64,000 bases of DNA from Flavobacterium sp. BFFFF1 (GCF_002256285.1 NZ_NKJE01000015.1:40009-104008), one strand, 5' to 3'; shown: positions 10,914 to 21,853, numbered from the stretch's first letter. Made by a program: numbers and translations. The notes: generated from the letters alone by a model not told the origin.

Positions 10914-12284
10914 TTATTTTCTTTTCATCGTGTATAAAATCCTGTGTGAGGCGCGTATCGGAACTTTGCTTACGATGTCGAAGTAATTGCTGTATTCTTT
11001 TTCGAAATTGTCTTCGTTGTAAAAGTCAAAATGGGCCTTGAAATCCCTTTTACTGTTTAGCAGGAATTCCACCCAGGAGTCTTCGCGGTTTGGAAATTCA
11101 ATCAGCAGGTGTTCTGAAATTCCGGCAAAAAGCCTGGCCGACATGTCAAACGGAATATTGCCGGACAGCGTAATATGATGGATTACAGCAAGCGCGAGAC
11201 ATCCGTCGGCCTGCCATTCTTTTAGTCGCCCAAGAAAGGAAAAGCGTTCTGTATTGTTAAATCCTATTCCGGGAAACGGATTGAGGATGTCAGCAACAAT
11301 GGGTAGGATGTTGCGTTCCTTGTTTTTCAGTATTTTGCTGTAGTTCTGTCCCACAGCGTTAGCATCGACATCGGCGACGATAATCGATTCCACACTTTCC
11401 GGCAGTTCCCTGGAAAATGTGCCGTCATTTCCCCCCAGGTCGAGTATCCTCCTGGCTTTGATGGCCGTGGCCCAGGTGTTTGTAAATTGCTTTTTCTGTT
11501 CGTACGCCTCCGTTTCGTAATTGGTTTGATTGTAGTAATCATCCCACTCTGTCTGCTGCCTGACGGCCAACGATTCGATATAGGCATACAGCGCGTCGAG
11601 CAGTTTTATCTGGGCATTTTTTGAAAGCCTGGCCTTGTCTGTAGCTGATTTTGAAGCATGCTTTTGCTCGTATTTCGCAGCCAGATGGATGTTGGTATAC
11701 AATATCGGACTTAAATAACTTTTCAGCGGAAGCAGCGCCGAAAGCTTCCCGAGGCTGATGCCGTCAATATCGACTGACAATGTTTTAAGGTAATCCAAAC
11801 CATAATAATGGGCAAGCACCAACGGGCCGAGAAAATGCGTCAAAAACTGTTTGTATGCATGCCATGGCGTATCTTCTTCATAAAAATCAAAGGAAAGGCT
11901 ATCGATAAATACCGGCTTGCCGTTGTGGAAAGTAATATTGAATGCAGAAGCATCCTTTAAAATAAAGTCGCGCTCCAAAGCGTATTTCTGGATTTTCAGC
12001 GTCAGCAGCGCGGCATGCTTGTATTGTAGGAAACTCCACTCGTATGGATAGGTAATAAACGGAATGGTTTCAGGTTGTATGATGACATGTTCCGCGGTAC
12101 GGTCCACTTCAAGATGTGGTATCAGGTAGTGTTTTTGGAACAGTGATTTGTAAAAACCGCTTTGGGTGAGCGCTTCATACTGCCTCAGGTACAACGGGCC
12201 AATCCATCTTTTTATGACTTCGCCATCACGAAAGACAAATCCTGACGGATCGCGGAACGAAGCGGGAACTCTATCGGGCACCAT
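10914..12284 (-). CDS. Class I SAM-dependent methyltransferase
   Basis: ARRILDLGGNDGTFSREL motif; LALAVIHHI. Confidence 0.78.
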   Translation of the reverse strand: MVPDRVPASFRDPSGFVFRDGEVIKRWIGPLYLRQYEALTQSGFYKSLFQKHYLIPHLEVDRTAEHVIIQPETIPFITYPYEWSFLQYKHAALLTLKIQKYALERDFILKDASAFNITFHNGKPVFIDSLSFDFYEEDTPWHAYKQFLTHFLGPLVLAHYYGLDYLKTLSVDIDGISLGKLSALLPLKSYLSPILYTNIHLAAKYEQKHASKSATDKARLSKNAQIKLLDALYAYIESLAVRQQTEWDDYYNQTNYETEAYEQKKQFTNTWATAIKARRILDLGGNDGTFSRELPESVESIIVADVDANAVGQNYSKILKNKERNILPIVADILNPFPGIGFNNTERFSFLGRLKEWQADGCLALAVIHHITLSGNIPFDMSARLFAGISEHLLIEFPNREDSWVEFLLNSKRDFKAHFDFYNEDNFEKEYSNYFDIVSKVPIRASHRILYTMKRK

Positions 12285-12469
12285 TATTTTTCGTTCTCTT
12301 TTTCGTTCTCTTCATCCATAAAATCCTCCTGTTTCTTTTCTTTAATCCCAAAGATTGACTTTACTTTTGATTTTACCGATTTATAAAACAATAATACTCC
12401 GGCAGCGGCAGCGGCAAAAAATTGCACAATTAATGCTCCAGTTCCCGGATCGAAATATAATGGGGTCAT
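12284..12469 (-). CDS. Small conserved membrane protein (YFDPGTGALIVQ...)
   Basis: MTPLYFDPGTGALIVQFFAAAAAGVLLFYKSVKSKVKSIFGIKEKKQ...; overlaps start of the methyltransferase; start internal to the 94-aa ORF. Confidence 0.65.
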   Translation of the reverse strand: MTPLYFDPGTGALIVQFFAAAAAGVLLFYKSVKSKVKSIFGIKEKKQEDFMDEENEKENEK

Positions 12470-12503
12470 TTTTATAATTTTTTCAAAACTAATTAATTTA
12501 TTT

Positions 12504-13790
12504 TCAATTGGCCGTTCTAAACAAAACTTTCCTGAAAAACACCAAAAGGATTGCCGCGTAAACCACATAGGTAAGGAAATGCGCCATCACCACACCCTCG
12601 ATACCATATTTTGCGACGAAAAGGCCTGTCCCAAAATACATGATTCCCATCGAAATGAATTCGGTGACAATAAATGCGACGGTATACCTTTTTGCAACCA
12701 GCGCATAACCCAGAATTACCGTAAAAGCCTTCAAAAGATCTCCGGCAAGCTGCCAGAAAAACAAGGATTCGACTGGTTGAAAAGCTTTGGTGAGGATGAT
12801 GTTGATTGCGAAATGCCGAAGGAAATACAATACAATAAGCCCCACTGAAAATAGCGGAATGATGTACTTCCAATAGCTGAAGATTGTGTATCTGGTATCT
12901 CCATCCGTTTTAGCACTGGCCAATTTGGGCAGGTAATATACGGATACTATGGTTGCGATAAACAACATGTAAAATCCGGAAATCCGGCTTATCGCCTCCC
13001 AATACCCCGCATTGGCAATACCAGAAACCGCGATAATGTGGTTTCTTATGACTACAAATACCAATGGCGAAATTACCGCAGACACCAACGCCATCAGTGA
13101 AAATGAGGATAGTTTTTTTACGATTTTCAGCGAAAACACTTTCCTGTCCAGGTACTTCCAGACCTGAAATTCTTTTGGCATGAAACCGATGGCAGCAAAA
13201 AACATTGCGGCAGGCGAAATGATGATGGACAGTAGCGCCCCGAAAGTGTGGAATTGCCAGATTAATATTACTGAAAGGATAAGTCCCATTATATTGCCAA
13301 TAATGTTGACGTACACCACCTCCCGAAACCTGCCAAACCCATTAATTACCGAAATAAGGATTAAAGAGGCAATATACCACGGCATCGCTGCAGCCAATAC
13401 CTTAAACAAAACGGCATAACCGTTTGCCTTTCCAAAAACAGTATCGTTCCAAAAATCCGCGAGGAAAAACAATAAACCACTCAGCACAAAGGCGACGGCT
13501 GCAAGGCTGATGAAAATGGTGGACAATATCTTTTTTAATTCGGTGTCGTTGCCTTTATTCTCAGCGGTATATTTTACAATGCCGTTCTGGAATCCAAGGG
13601 TACCAACTGTCTCCAGCGACGCCATAAAATTGCGCAGGTTACCCGTCAATGCCATTCCGGAAGGCCCTACGAAGATGGCGATAATCTTTGAAGTGACTAA
13701 GCCAATCGCGATTTTTAAAGCCACACTCACCGCATTCAGCGACGTTGCTTTGAACAATGGTTTTGCTAATATGGTTTTAAAAAAGTGCAA
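12504..13790 (-). CDS. O-antigen flippase (Wzx/WzxE-like)
   Basis: 428 aa, polytopic; KIIAIFVGPSGMALTGNLRNF MATE/PST-like start. Confidence 0.82.
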   Translation of the reverse strand: MHFFKTILAKPLFKATSLNAVSVALKIAIGLVTSKIIAIFVGPSGMALTGNLRNFMASLETVGTLGFQNGIVKYTAENKGNDTELKKILSTIFISLAAVAFVLSGLLFFLADFWNDTVFGKANGYAVLFKVLAAAMPWYIASLILISVINGFGRFREVVYVNIIGNIMGLILSVILIWQFHTFGALLSIIISPAAMFFAAIGFMPKEFQVWKYLDRKVFSLKIVKKLSSFSLMALVSAVISPLVFVVIRNHIIAVSGIANAGYWEAISRISGFYMLFIATIVSVYYLPKLASAKTDGDTRYTIFSYWKYIIPLFSVGLIVLYFLRHFAINIILTKAFQPVESLFFWQLAGDLLKAFTVILGYALVAKRYTVAFIVTEFISMGIMYFGTGLFVAKYGIEGVVMAHFLTYVVYAAILLVFFRKVLFRTAN

Positions 13791-14897
13791 TTAGTATCGG
13801 TTTAAGGCTGCAATCACTAAACGCACCTCGTTATCGGTCATGACAGGAGAAATGGGCAGGCTCAAAACCTCTCCATGAATTTTCTCAGTAATGGGTAAAG
13901 GACTATCAAACCAGCCTTCCAAAGCCTTTTGTTGGTGTGGGGCAACGGGATAATGGACCTGGGTGCTGATACCCTGCGACATTAGATATTGCTGTAAGCC
14001 ATCCCTGTCGGCGGTTCGGATAACATATAGATGAAATACGTGGCTTTCTCCCGGCCCAAACTCCGGCAGCGAAATCTTTGGGTTAGAAATTTCAGCAGCA
14101 TACATCCCTGCAATACCAATCCTTCTTCTATTTGATGCATCCAGTTTTTCCAACTTAATGTTTAGAAAAGCAGCCTGAATCTCGTCCAGCCTTGAATTAA
14201 CTCCGATGAAATCATGTTTATATTTGGTGGTACTGCCGTAATTGTGTAACGCATGAATTACTTTGGCCAAATCATCGTCATTAGTAGTGATGGCACCGGC
14301 ATCGCCGATAGCGCCGAGATTTTTGGCCGGATAAAAGCTAAAGGACGCAGCATCGGAAAGACTGCCAGCCCTATTACCGGCAGCGTCTTTTGCGCCATGC
14401 GCTTGCGCGGCATCTTCAATCAGCAGCAAGTTGTGTTTTTTTGCGATTGTAGATAAAGCCGCCATATCTGCCAGTTGGCCATACAAGTGAACGGCAATAA
14501 TGGCTTTTGTATTTTTGGTGACACTCGATGCTGTTTGTTTCGGATCCAGATTAAACGTAGCAGCATCCGGCTCCACGGGAACAGGCACCAGCCCCGCCTC
14601 CAGTACGGCCAGTATGGTGGCGATAAAAGTGTTCGCCGGAACAATTACCGCATCGCCTTTGGTCAGTCTTCCGAGATGGATGTATCCTTTGAGAATCAAT
14701 ACCAGCGCATCGAGTCCGTTAGCCACACCGATACAGTGTTTTGTCCCGCAATAGCCCGCATAATTGCTTTCAAATGCCTGCACCTCATCCCCTAAAATAA
14801 ACCAGCCCTTTTGAAGGATCACATCCATCTTTTCGCGGAAGGCAACTTCATAAGGCGCATTTATTTTCTTCAGGTCTAAAAAAGAGATCATAAGCAA
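13791..14897 (-). CDS. DegT/DnrJ/EryC1/StrS aminotransferase (FdtB/WecE-like)
   Basis: [60 protein letters not shown]-lysine motif. Confidence 0.9.
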   Translation of the reverse strand: MLMISFLDLKKINAPYEVAFREKMDVILQKGWFILGDEVQAFESNYAGYCGTKHCIGVANGLDALVLILKGYIHLGRLTKGDAVIVPANTFIATILAVLEAGLVPVPVEPDAATFNLDPKQTASSVTKNTKAIIAVHLYGQLADMAALSTIAKKHNLLLIEDAAQAHGAKDAAGNRAGSLSDAASFSFYPAKNLGAIGDAGAITTNDDDLAKVIHALHNYGSTTKYKHDFIGVNSRLDEIQAAFLNIKLEKLDASNRRRIGIAGMYAAEISNPKISLPEFGPGESHVFHLYVIRTADRDGLQQYLMSQGISTQVHYPVAPHQQKALEGWFDSPLPITEKIHGEVLSLPISPVMTDNEVRLVIAALNRY

Positions 14898-14903
14898 CTG
14901 CTA

Positions 14904-15878
14904 TTAAATGATTGCGTTATCCAGCAAGCGATAATTTCCTGTCGGTATTTCATAAAAATCCTGCACTACTGCTGAAGCGCCAAAACTTTCCTTCCAATAG
15001 GACAGCCCGGCGTTTAGTTTGGTCCCCTGTTCCTCGTTCGAAATCCCAAAATCAAAGTATCTTTTTTCCCTGAATACCTTCTGAATCAGTTCATTGAACA
15101 AAAAATCAAGGCTTCCCAGACCGGAACGGGTTTCATTGGCCGCAATATATTGTGCATGAGCAACATGAGGCGTAACAAATATCGTAGTTCCTGCCACGAT
15201 TTCATCATTATGGTACACATTAAATTGCCTGATATTTTTCGGAAACCGGCTTGCCAGCAATTCAATCTCTTCGACCGTATGCACCGGGCTTGCCTGATGC
15301 CGGCTTTCGAGATTTGGAATCAATATTTTATCCCAGAAAGTCGCAAAATCACCGTCTTCGACAATTGCCAATTGGTTTTTTTCTCCTTTTTTGATGCCGC
15401 GTTTGCGAACCTCCGACAGGTCGTTTTTGAGCGAAAGGTCGAGCACAGCAAGCACATCTCTTCGGGTATGATCGGCCTTTGCCAGGAATATAGCGTATTC
15501 CATTTCCTGCGATGGCTTCTCAGAATAAATTTCGGGAAGGGTCTTATAAACCAATTTTGTAATGCCTTCATGATGAAGGAACTTCAGGATTTGCTGAAAA
15601 ACCGCGATGACATCAGCCAATTTCAGTGTACTGTAGACCAATCCTCCATAAGTCAGTCCCTGATGCGAATAAAACACATCCGCTTTCCTGTTGGCGGGCA
15701 TCAAGGCTACCAATTGTCCGGATTCAAATACCATTATTGAAAAGTCTGAAAAACGATCCGAATGGTAATCCATGAAACGGCGATCAAAAAGAAAAGTGGC
15801 ATTTCTCGCAGTGGGGAGAAAATCGTTCCATGCGTTCGAATCTGCGTTTTTAAATCGTGTTACGGTATAGTTTTTCAA
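14904..15878 (-). CDS. GNAT/FemAB-like acyltransferase
   Basis: 324 aa; NFLPTARNATFLFDRRFMDYHSDRFSDFSIMVFESGQLVALMPAN typical of sugar-locus FemAB/GNAT proteins. Confidence 0.65.
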   Translation of the reverse strand: MKNYTVTRFKNADSNAWNDFLPTARNATFLFDRRFMDYHSDRFSDFSIMVFESGQLVALMPANRKADVFYSHQGLTYGGLVYSTLKLADVIAVFQQILKFLHHEGITKLVYKTLPEIYSEKPSQEMEYAIFLAKADHTRRDVLAVLDLSLKNDLSEVRKRGIKKGEKNQLAIVEDGDFATFWDKILIPNLESRHQASPVHTVEEIELLASRFPKNIRQFNVYHNDEIVAGTTIFVTPHVAHAQYIAANETRSGLGSLDFLFNELIQKVFREKRYFDFGISNEEQGTKLNAGLSYWKESFGASAVVQDFYEIPTGNYRLLDNAII

Positions 15879-15991
15879 GCGTTTCTATTAACTCCGCGAA
15901 AATTACTGATTTTTTTTGGTTTGCTGCGGCTGCGTTTTATGAAAAAGCCATCCAAATAAAATATTTGTATCTTTAAACTCAAAATTACACT

Positions 15992-17794
15992 GTGAAACTG
16001 AGATTACGCCATCTATATGGCCTGGCGATTGTATTGTTGTGCTGTGCTGTGCGGGCACAGAATATTTCGCTTTACCACCAGTACAACGGGCGGTACGATT
16101 TCACCTTTTTTGGCAACACACTAAACACCCAGGAAAACAACAACGTTGACGGCGAACCCGCGCCACCCTGCAATATCCTTACTTCCTCCGCTGCTGATTT
16201 GAACCTCGCTCCTGACGATGTCATCCAAAGTGCCTATTTGTATTGGGCCGGATCCGGCACAGGCGATTTTGATGTATCCCTAAACGGCCAGGCCATTACG
16301 GCGCAACGGACGTTCAGCATTACCAATTCTGCAGGATTTCCCTGCTTCAGCGCCTTCGCAGACATTACCAATCTCGTTACCGCCACCGGGAATGCAAATT
16401 ATGATTTCACCGGACTTGACCTTACTGCTATTATAGATCCTTATTGCCCTTCAGGAGGCAATTTCGGGGGCTGGGCGGTAATCGTTGTGTATGAAAATGC
16501 CGCGCTGCCCTTAAACCAACTGAACATATACGACGGAATGCAGGCCGTGCCCAGCGTAATCAACATTACCTTGGACAGCCTAAACGTTATCGATGACCAG
16601 GATGCCAAAATTGGGTTCTTAGCCTGGGAAGGCGATAAAAATATTTCAATGAATGAATCCCTGCGCATCAATGGGAATCTGTTAAGCAACGCGTTAAACC
16701 CTGCCAGCAATGCTTTTAATGGGACAAACAGCTTTACAAATTCCAGTGAATTGTACAACATGGATCTCGACGTGTATACCATTGAAGGCAATATTAATAT
16801 TGGCGACACCAGCGCCCTGATCCAGCTAACCTCGAGCCAGGACTTTGTAATGATTAATGCGATTGTGACCAAGCTCAACAGCCAGCTTCCCGACGCAGTA
16901 ATAGCCATCAACAACGTTGAAAAATCCTGTAATTCACGATTTATTACGGTAGATTATACCGTTTCTAATCCGAACAGCACCGACCCACTTCCCCCAAATA
17001 CGAAGATTGCTGTTTTTGCTGATGGCATTTTCGTTGGATCAGCCACGACGGTAAATGAGCTTCCAATCAACGGCAGTGAAAACGGAACCATAACGGTCGA
17101 ATTACCGGAAAACATCCCAATAGATTTTACGCTCGAATTAGTAATCGACAGCGACGAATTGGGTGTGGGAAGCATTACCGAAATCAATGAAAATAACAAC
17201 AGTGATGCATTGCCAGTCACCTTGGATGTCTCTCCGCCATTCAATCCATTACCGGACCTGATTTCCTGCAATGAACGTCTTGGCCGCGGAACCTTTGATT
17301 TTACATCCTATGTTGACCTTGTAAAAGTAAATCCTGATTACACCGCTGCTTTTTTTAGTACCCAGGAAGACGCCGAATCCAATATAAATGAAATTACATC
17401 ACCGGAAAACTATGTTACTGTGGCACCCGACCAGGTTTTTGTACGGATTAGCGACGGGATATGCCATAGTGTTGCGGCTTTCAACCTGCTCACAAGAAAC
17501 TGTCCACCGAAAGTCTATAATCTGGTGGAGCCATTTCCCAATGACTTCTACGACACCTTCCTGATTGACGGACTACGCGATATTTTCCTGAAATTCCAGC
17601 TTTCCATTTACAACCGTTGGGGAAAACTGGTCTGGACGGGCAACAACAATACTGAAGACTGGAATGGCACTGCTACCGAGGGTTTAAGGATGTTTGGCAG
17701 TGATCTTCCCAGTGGCACTTACTTTTATATCCTGGAGCTGAACGACCCGGACTATCCCCAGCCGTTAACTGGATTTGTATACCTGAAGAAGTAA
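15992..17794 (+). CDS. Secreted protein with gliding-motility/T9SS type-B C-terminal domain
   Basis: Signal peptide; C-terminal LSIYNRWGKLVWTGNNNTEDWNGTATEGL...LPSGTYFYILELND...GFVYLKK. Confidence 0.85.
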   Translation: MKLRLRHLYGLAIVLLCCAVRAQNISLYHQYNGRYDFTFFGNTLNTQENNNVDGEPAPPCNILTSSAADLNLAPDDVIQSAYLYWAGSGTGDFDVSLNGQAITAQRTFSITNSAGFPCFSAFADITNLVTATGNANYDFTGLDLTAIIDPYCPSGGNFGGWAVIVVYENAALPLNQLNIYDGMQAVPSVINITLDSLNVIDDQDAKIGFLAWEGDKNISMNESLRINGNLLSNALNPASNAFNGTNSFTNSSELYNMDLDVYTIEGNINIGDTSALIQLTSSQDFVMINAIVTKLNSQLPDAVIAINNVEKSCNSRFITVDYTVSNPNSTDPLPPNTKIAVFADGIFVGSATTVNELPINGSENGTITVELPENIPIDFTLELVIDSDELGVGSITEINENNNSDALPVTLDVSPPFNPLPDLISCNERLGRGTFDFTSYVDLVKVNPDYTAAFFSTQEDAESNINEITSPENYVTVAPDQVFVRISDGICHSVAAFNLLTRNCPPKVYNLVEPFPNDFYDTFLIDGLRDIFLKFQLSIYNRWGKLVWTGNNNTEDWNGTATEGLRMFGSDLPSGTYFYILELNDPDYPQPLTGFVYLKK

Positions 17795-17818
17795 CCAAAC
17801 CTTTGAGGTCCGTGTAAA

Positions 17819-18433
17819 TTACTGTCTCTCTAACGCCGGCAAATACCACTTGAATCTCACCGCCATAAGCCTTAGGGCGATAATAACCGATGAAGTGGCC
17901 AGATATACACAGTCTTTGTCGAAACCGAAATGCCGCATCCCGAAAAACACCGTGCCGCCGATTATACAAATCGTAGCGTAAATCTCACGTCGGAAAATAA
18001 CCGGAATTTCATTGCACAAAATATCGCGGATCACCCCGCCGAAACTCGCAGACATGGTCCCGAGCGCGATGCAGATGACCGGATGAAGTCCCACGCTGAT
18101 CCCTTTCTCAATCCCCACGAGCGTGAAAACGCCCAACCCGATGGTATCGAACAGAAAAAGTGACACCCGAAGGCGGTCCAGTTTCTTTCGAAAAATAACA
18201 GCGAGAAAAAAACCAAAAGTAATCAGGTATACATAGTTCAGGTCGAGCATCCACCCGACAGGTGTGCGCCCAATCATAATGTCGCGCAGCGTTCCGCCAC
18301 CCACCGCGGTGACAAAAGCAATAATATATACCCCAAAAGGATCCAGCTTTTTATTCATCGCAGTCAAGGCGCCGGAAACGGCAAATGCCGAGGTCCCAAT
18401 CACATCAAGCAGGTAAAAGACGTTTGACTCCAT
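17819..18433 (-). CDS. Trimeric intracellular cation (TRIC)-like channel / YadS family membrane protein
   Basis: LLDVIGTSAFAVSGALTAMNKKLDPFGVYIIAFVTAVGGGTLRDIMIGR. Confidence 0.88.
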   Translation of the reverse strand: MESNVFYLLDVIGTSAFAVSGALTAMNKKLDPFGVYIIAFVTAVGGGTLRDIMIGRTPVGWMLDLNYVYLITFGFFLAVIFRKKLDRLRVSLFLFDTIGLGVFTLVGIEKGISVGLHPVICIALGTMSASFGGVIRDILCNEIPVIFRREIYATICIIGGTVFFGMRHFGFDKDCVYLATSSVIIALRLMAVRFKWYLPALERQ

Positions 18434-19176
18434 TACATGTTTCGGGTGTAGTAATTATAGTCCTTAAGGACAATCGCTACGAATATTTCGTCGCTGCCAG
18501 ATTGGTTCCTGATTCCGGTAACCTGTTCTATTTTCATACAAAGCCTGCTGAAAATATGGTAATCCCGGTCCTTCAGCGCCACCTGGTACGTTTCTTTGAT
18601 AATTCGGATGTCGTTATCGGTAAGCTTAATCACTCCGGGATAAGTTGGAACGTACTCGGCATCAATTTCCTCAAGGATTGTGCTGTCGATGGTAACATTA
18701 CTTTTCAGTGTGATAACCGCAGTACCGGCTGCCATATCACCCAATCGCTGCGTTTTGTCACTTACCAGCGAGGCGATAAGCCCCACTAATCCAAATGCAA
18801 AAAACAAATCAATGAGCTTCATCAGCCACCGGATCAGGTAGTCCCCAAAACCCGCCTGATACCCATCAATCTTTACCACTTTAATCTTTAAAAGCCGTTT
18901 GCCCAAAGTTTGCCCTTCAAAGATACTCTCCATCAGCAACGAATAAAACATCGCCGGAAGACACAGCATAATATTCAGCGCGGCAGCAGACCAATAATCC
19001 CAGTCTGCGGTCAATCTGCCTACATGAAAAAGGTCCATTACCAACCAGAAAATGAAGGTGAGGTATGCCGTGAGAATCAACAGGTCGATGCAAAGTGCGA
19101 GGATCCGGACCCCTAAGGACGCCGAGCTGAAATTAATATTAACATTCTGTGTCGTGGTAATCGATAATTGCGTCAT
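18433..19176 (-). CDS. RDD family membrane protein
   Basis: LGVRILALCIDLLILTAY...LGKRLLKIKVVKIDGYQAGFGDYLIRWLMKLID. Confidence 0.85.
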   Translation of the reverse strand: MTQLSITTTQNVNINFSSASLGVRILALCIDLLILTAYLTFIFWLVMDLFHVGRLTADWDYWSAAALNIMLCLPAMFYSLLMESIFEGQTLGKRLLKIKVVKIDGYQAGFGDYLIRWLMKLIDLFFAFGLVGLIASLVSDKTQRLGDMAAGTAVITLKSNVTIDSTILEEIDAEYVPTYPGVIKLTDNDIRIIKETYQVALKDRDYHIFSRLCMKIEQVTGIRNQSGSDEIFVAIVLKDYNYYTRNM

Positions 19177-19196
19177 ATTTTCTATTTTAGCCAGCG

Positions 19197-20177
19197 ATGA
19201 GAGAAGTTTCGTTTATTAAACAAAATAAAGAAAAATGGCTTGACTTTGAGCAGGTCATTTTTGGCAAAACTAAGAAAAATCCTGATGAGATCGCGAGTCT
19301 TTATATCCACCTGATAAATGACCTCTCGTATGCACAGACGTATTACCCAAAAAGTAAGACCGTCGTCTACCTGAATTACCTCGCCTCGAGGATTTACCAG
19401 AAAATCTATAAAACCAAACGGCAGGATTCGAACAGGCTGGTTTACTTCTTCAAAACAGAAGTCCCTTTGGTGCTTTATGAATACCGGCGCTATTTGTTGT
19501 TTGCCTTTGTGTTTTTTTTCCTTACGTTCGGAATCGGTGTCATCTCAGCGATGTATGACGACACCTTTACGAGGCTCATCCTGGGCGATGAATACGTGAA
19601 TACCACATTGGAGAATATTAAAAACGGAGACCCATTGGCCGTTTATAAAAGCGGAAGCCATCTCGGCAGTTTTATTGCGATCACCATGAACAACCTCAAA
19701 GTCGGTGCGATGTGTTTTGTATACGGAATTACCTGCGGCCTGATGACTTTTTACATGTCGTCGTACAATGCCGTGATGATTGGCTCATTCCAGTACTTTT
19801 TTTACCAGCATGGTGTGTTTTGGCAAAGTGTGCGCGGTATCTGGATCCACGGTTCGATGGAAGTATTCGGAATTGTCATTGAAACAGCAGCGGGATTTAT
19901 ACTCGGCGCGTCGATTTTATTCCCAAAAACCTATTCGCGGATGAATTCCCTGAAAATTGGGTTTAAAAGCAGCCTCAAGATCTTTCTCGCGACGGTACCT
20001 TTTACGATCGCAGCGGGGTTTCTCGAAGGTTTTGTAACCCGCTACAGCATTGTCATGCCAAACTGGCTCAGCGTACTGATCATTTTGTCCACGTTATCGT
20101 TGATATCATTCTATTTTTTGGTATATCCTTTCATTGTAAACAAAAAAGTAAATACAGCACATGTTCGACCTTTATAA
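19197..20177 (+). CDS. Stage II sporulation protein M-like (DUF95) membrane protein
   Basis: REVSFIKQNKEKWLDFEQVI...NNLKVGAMCFVYGITCGLMTFYMSSYNAVMIGSF...IHGSMEVFGIVIETAAGF. Confidence 0.85.
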   Translation: MREVSFIKQNKEKWLDFEQVIFGKTKKNPDEIASLYIHLINDLSYAQTYYPKSKTVVYLNYLASRIYQKIYKTKRQDSNRLVYFFKTEVPLVLYEYRRYLLFAFVFFFLTFGIGVISAMYDDTFTRLILGDEYVNTTLENIKNGDPLAVYKSGSHLGSFIAITMNNLKVGAMCFVYGITCGLMTFYMSSYNAVMIGSFQYFFYQHGVFWQSVRGIWIHGSMEVFGIVIETAAGFILGASILFPKTYSRMNSLKIGFKSSLKIFLATVPFTIAAGFLEGFVTRYSIVMPNWLSVLIILSTLSLISFYFLVYPFIVNKKVNTAHVRPL

Positions 20178-21111
20178 AAAGCGGAAATTCGGGGACTACA
20201 TCTCCGACAGCATTACGTTTATACGAACGTTTGCAAAACATTATTTTGGTAATTATTTCGCCATCAATGGGGTATTTTTAATGATTCTTGCTGTAGGCTG
20301 CTATTTTTTGATGGAAATCCTGATGAATGCGATTTTTGCCATGGCGCGACAAGGGCAATCCCAACTGCTTTGGAACGATTACCTCAATGGTTCCGGGGGA
20401 TTGATCATCACGACGTTCATCATCACGTTGCTGATGATTATTTTGTTGTCGCTTTGCAGTTTTACTTACACTGTTGTCTATTTTGAACTTGTCGATAAGC
20501 ACAAAGGCAATGATTTCACCCGCAAAGAAATCCGTGCTGTGTTTAAAACCCATATTGGGAGGATGTTCCTGTTCTTCCTGCTATCCCTGATCACCATATT
20601 TCCGATATTGATTCTGTTTTTCATGGCAGCAACCGCGCTGAGTTTTATGGTGATTGGCATCCCGCTTTTGGTGATTTTCGGCCCGTCAATGCTGGCCTGG
20701 GTTAGCCTGAGTTATTACGAATATTTACTCAACCGACAAATTGGCTACTTCGGCGCCTTGAGCCACGGACTGGAAATGGTACGGAACAGTTTCTTAGCCA
20801 TCACCGGTGCCACACTGATCATCACCATCATCATCCAGATATTGCAGTCCGCAGTGACGATGATTCCATACGTCATTGGAATTATTATGTTTATGGTGTC
20901 TACAGATTCCGGAAATGTTGCGCCAAATCAGGAAACCTTCAGTATGATTTCCGTGATGATGGCCATTATTTTTGTAATTTCAATCGTTGCCGGGTATTTT
21001 TTCAACAACCTGATGATCGTCAGCCAGGGCATCATTTATTACACGGCGAAAGAAAACGAAACCAACAATTCCGCACACATGGAAATTGATAATATTGGAA
21101 CTTTTGAGTAG
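20161..21111 (+). CDS. Polytopic membrane protein of the SpoIIM/MoxR cluster
   Basis: 316 aa, multiple TM; overlaps neighbouring ORFs. Confidence 0.6.
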   Translation: MFDLYKKRKFGDYISDSITFIRTFAKHYFGNYFAINGVFLMILAVGCYFLMEILMNAIFAMARQGQSQLLWNDYLNGSGGLIITTFIITLLMIILLSLCSFTYTVVYFELVDKHKGNDFTRKEIRAVFKTHIGRMFLFFLLSLITIFPILILFFMAATALSFMVIGIPLLVIFGPSMLAWVSLSYYEYLLNRQIGYFGALSHGLEMVRNSFLAITGATLIITIIIQILQSAVTMIPYVIGIIMFMVSTDSGNVAPNQETFSMISVMMAIIFVISIVAGYFFNNLMIVSQGIIYYTAKENETNNSAHMEIDNIGTFE

Positions 21112-21853
21112 ATTCCTGTGCATACTTTTAGTTTTGATGATTTCCTTTTCAGGAAATGCATTGGCATTGGCGCCGATTGAAGCGAAAACAGAAATCACAC
21201 AAGCGAAACAGAAACCGATAAAGACCGATCAGTCAGACCTACAGAAAGTCAAATTCGGAGACCTAAAAGAAAAATATAGTGGTGCAGACTTTATCTACGA
21301 GAAACGCTCTGCGAAAAAAAATGCCTGGGACCGTTTTGTGGAATGGTTCAATGGCCTTTTTGAAAGCAATACCAGTAAAAATACCCAAGACACTATTGAT
21401 ATGGTGAAGACGTTTGGGGCGGGTTTATTGATATTATTCGTGGTTTTCCTGATTGTAAAATCGGTGATGAATAAGGAAGGACGCTGGATTTTCGGGAAAA
21501 ACTCCGATAAGGGCATCATCCGTCATGAGGAAATTGAAAAAAATCTACTGCTTGTCGATTTTGAAAAACTGATTCGCGAGACCAAAATCTCCGGTGAACG
21601 ACGGCTTACGATCCGGTATTATTACCTGTTCCTATTGAAAAAAATGGCGACACAGGGATTTATCGCCTGGGATCCTGAAAAAACCAACTCCGATTACCTT
21701 CGGGAACTTGTGGACCCGCAGTTAAAAACGAAGTTTGACTATCTGTCTTACCTGTACAATTACATTTGGTACGGTGAATTCGAAATTGATGAAGACGCAT
21801 TGCAGCGCGCGGAGCAGGCTTTTGAGCAAACGATTAAATCGATGCCGTTATGA
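21086..21853 (+). CDS. DUF4129-like membrane protein
   Basis: 255 aa; WDRFVEWFNGLFES... TM... LRYYYLFLLKKM..IAWDPEKTNSDYLREL...YIWYGEFEI. Confidence 0.65.
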   Translation: MIILELLSRFLCILLVLMISFSGNALALAPIEAKTEITQAKQKPIKTDQSDLQKVKFGDLKEKYSGADFIYEKRSAKKNAWDRFVEWFNGLFESNTSKNTQDTIDMVKTFGAGLLILFVVFLIVKSVMNKEGRWIFGKNSDKGIIRHEEIEKNLLLVDFEKLIRETKISGERRLTIRYYYLFLLKKMATQGFIAWDPEKTNSDYLRELVDPQLKTKFDYLSYLYNYIWYGEFEIDEDALQRAEQAFEQTIKSMPL

